From: Blautia sp.
GTDB lineage: Bacteria > Bacillota > Clostridia > Lachnospirales > Lachnospiraceae
Assembly: GCA_017475035.1 (NCBI GenBank)
Contig: JAFVGK010000030.1
Span: 1 to 64,000 of the forward strand
Length of the DNA: 64,000 nucleotides
Reading direction: 5' to 3'
Positions 63,101-64,000 of this stretch are shown one piece after another. Under the pieces are notes generated by a model. The model was given only the letters and a program-made list of their open reading frames with translations. It had not been told where the DNA came from and searched no databases. The position numbers and the translations under genes are program-made. Each line of letters opens with the position of its first letter. Position 1 is the first letter of the stretch.

Positions 63101-63898
63101 CACAGGCCGCTTTTGTTTTTGCAGCATGGCGTCACGGCACTGAAGCGTGTACACAATATTTTCGGCAGCAAGGCTCCGAGCCGTGTTACATATTTTGTGA
63201 CGACTTCGACCTACGAACAGAACATCATAGTGAAGTATTTCGGATATCCCCGTTCGAAGGCACCGATCCTGGGATTCTGCCGTTGGGATGCGCTGGTGGA
63301 TAAATCGGATCCCCGGGAGAAACAGATTCTCGTGATGCCGACCTGGAGGATGTGGCTGGAGGAAAGTCCGTCTGAGGAGTTTGTGAAAAGCGAATATTAT
63401 AACTGCTATAAGTCGTTCCTTACCGATGAGAGACTGAACAGGCTGCTTCATGAACAGAAGATCAGACTGATTTTCTATATCCATCCAAAGCTGAGAGACC
63501 ATCTGGCGGATTTTGACATCGATTCGCACTTTATTGATCTGATCCCCTTTGGCGAGATTCCTTTGAATGAGATTATCATGAAATCCCAGATGCTGATTAC
63601 AGACTTTTCCAGTGTCTGCTGGGACGCTTATTATCTGGAGAAACCGGTTTTGTTTTTCCAGTTTGACAGGGATAAGTATACGCTGGCTCATGGAGGCAGT
63701 TATCTGGATCTGGAAAATGAGTTATTCGGAGACGCATATTTTACGGTGGACGAACTGGTAGATGGGATTATAGAATACGTCGGAAACGGATTCCGTGAAA
63801 AGGAACAATACGCCGAGATGCGGGACACCTATTTTACCTATCGTGATGACCAGAATTGCCAGCGCACCTATGAATACATTATTTCAAGAAAATATTAA
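60155..63898 (+). CDS. CDP-glycerol glycerophosphotransferase family protein with two transferase domains
   Basis: TagF-like enzymes polymerise glycerol phosphate or a related unit from a CDP donor at the inner membrane face. This 1247-residue protein has two such domains. The first (about 40-400) has WHGTPLKTLGKN, AYMPTWRG, NFHPIM and LITDYSSVMFDY. The second (about 870-1247) has FLQHGVTALKRVH, VMPTWRMWLEE, YIHPKL and LITDFSSVCWDAYY. Both sets look complete, so both may be active. The middle 430 residues are beta-rich and unrecognised. There is no clear membrane segment. GAGGAGA precedes the start. It may build or prime the polymer that the neighbouring genes decorate. Its stop touches element B copy 19. 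Confidence 0.87.
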   Translation: MFRSIRKKTKKLYKTTRLRIERLFTKSRQLKFFYGWYYKHTRVKENRILFESFHGKDVSDSPYYILEALVNSGEADKYQIYFAVMDKKKQQDRLLKLWPKIRLVDITSYQYTKILSTAKYLVNNSSFPIYFIRRPEQVYLQTWHGTPLKTLGKNMRLGIESMYNIQHNFLQADYLLFPNAFTKEAMMRDYNLEPLFTGEVVLSGYPRNAVFFDDKGAERIREQLGLTGKTCFAYMPTWRGQSNHDIQSDRQGGEIAEMLERIDESMSDDQLLYVNFHPIMADALPLEGYRHILPFPAEIDKYEFLNAADALITDYSSVMFDYSVTRKPVILFMYDYEEYMYDRGMYLDVSSLPFYKVYSLEDLLAGLASGEYKEAKYWEDEDYISRFIQYDSPDAAQKMLSLVLEGKKEGLVVQDYSENRKKEWQLFYPPNISSNSKFDAIAKCADPDKYILLFEKSKFTSKQSAYLYDNYKDECVFYFSTYTPPRTVLEELRRKNPEVKARVQARDRQRMFPNLIVKDEVKVDYYWGEAGTTFYVRKKKYMLVDIHSDREALKIQYSLSLIRDEDDEEDVQRQELLEKYRFSEVSEVRALLIIYQTKIIARRVLTQEELAAGEVREAFTDPEFTALTKLNTNYQICLEAVDADGDAWPYYLRDREYMEMRSAGLKKGNLISGKYPAIFCGQLLMSGEKIEKAVSVAPYINRSQRALSMFVSQPEVSLNKFLRGKIEKIRTKGSVLMVDILLSQTDYDVQGVELVLRNSVKSVSRSLSFTSEDLENGVRIHVRDDLNRYKWEPMYWDLCVVVSGEGSEEAERIYTYTNEKQRKLFKIGNYQCDLDGGNILFPYGERLAFSYRERTPYDGWNGRIREIAAVILHGAFKRFWKKKRIWLVYEKFCTAAQENGYYFFKYCMENLPEEEKKHIYYILDKKSADWEKMQVYGKQVLPYMSFRYMIYILAARLYISPDSRKHLYIWRARPNLIEGRLIHRPLLFLQHGVTALKRVHNIFGSKAPSRVTYFVTTSTYEQNIIVKYFGYPRSKAPILGFCRWDALVDKSDPREKQILVMPTWRMWLEESPSEEFVKSEYYNCYKSFLTDERLNRLLHEQKIRLIFYIHPKLRDHLADFDIDSHFIDLIPFGEIPLNEIIMKSQMLITDFSSVCWDAYYLEKPVLFFQFDRDKYTLAHGGSYLDLENELFGDAYFTVDELVDGIIEYVGNGFREKEQYAEMRDTYFTYRDDQNCQRTYEYIISRKY

Positions 63899-63899
63899 A

Positions 63900-63979
63900 C
63901 AAAAGCCTGATTCTACGACCCAATCTCATGCAAAAATGAGTGAGCCCGTTTTTGCATGAACTTTTGCCGCCTGAATCAT
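63900..63979 (-). repeat. Element B copy 19 (deleted form, inverted)
   Basis: ACAAAAGCCTGATTCTACGA joins directly to CCCAATCTCATGCAAAAATG and ends CTTTTGCCGCCTGAATCA; the central part is missing. It begins at the stop codon of the preceding gene. Confidence 0.8.
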
Positions 63980-64000
63980 TATAGTATGCGCACGAATTTA

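Noticed and set aside
1-64000. tRNA or rRNA genes and prophage
   Set aside because: No TPsiC-type GGTTCGAATCC arms in a cloverleaf context, no rRNA sequence, and no phage structural or integrase genes were seen.

Overview
The window looks like a chromosomal segment of a strictly anaerobic, Gram-positive member of the Clostridia, most likely Lachnospiraceae. The evidence is gene content: a 2-hydroxyacyl-CoA dehydratase-activase type protein, a thioredoxin reductase resembling the ferredoxin-dependent clostridial type, DUF951, LTA synthase, LicD proteins and a CDP-glycerol glycerophosphotransferase, with strong Shine-Dalgarno sites throughout. No rRNA, tRNA, CRISPR array, prophage or transposase gene was recognised. 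Almost all genes are on the + strand; only dacA and a half-length DapF-like gene are on the - strand.

Layout. 0.3-8 kb: DUF4867 protein, asparagine synthase, VanY-like carboxypeptidase, DEDDh exonuclease, DacA-type PBP and an NSS transporter. 8.4-16 kb: a secreted three-domain enzyme (serine hydrolase, NlpC/P60-like domain, NamZ-type muramidase), an ABCG-like transporter and a small secreted acidic protein. 16-27 kb: the giant activase, DapF-like half protein, AraC regulator, sirtuin, DUF951, tgt, LTA synthase and yajC. 27-40 kb: ilvD, ilvB, serC, serA, MATE transporter, glyA, trxB-like, trxA, a 37-residue membrane peptide, PfkB kinase and CDF transporter. 40-64 kb: cell-surface polymer genes, namely two LicD-type proteins, a Dlt-like acylation cluster (SGNH, MBOAT, carrier protein, acyltransferase 3, AMP ligase fused to nitroreductase, GNAT), a CsbB-like glycosyltransferase with a YfhO-like partner, a second MBOAT/SGNH pair and a double-domain CDP-glycerol transferase. 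Together these suggest synthesis and heavy decoration of a teichoic-acid-like polymer.

The most unusual content is non-coding. Element A (11 copies, about 95 bp) sits just upstream of start codons, is bordered on both sides by Shine-Dalgarno-like AAGGAG, and carries hairpins whose sequences change between copies while pairing is kept; its 5' segment can also pair with a downstream segment, so two alternative folds are possible. Two copies lie inside coding sequence in the same frame. Element B (about 18 copies, up to about 290 bp) is MITE-like, with imperfect terminal inverted repeats, internal hairpins and visible 5-6 bp target duplications; it supplies stop codons to some genes. Element C (3 copies, 90 bp when full) lies each time immediately 3' of a terminator hairpin. 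All coordinates and pairings were read by eye; no search or folding program was run.
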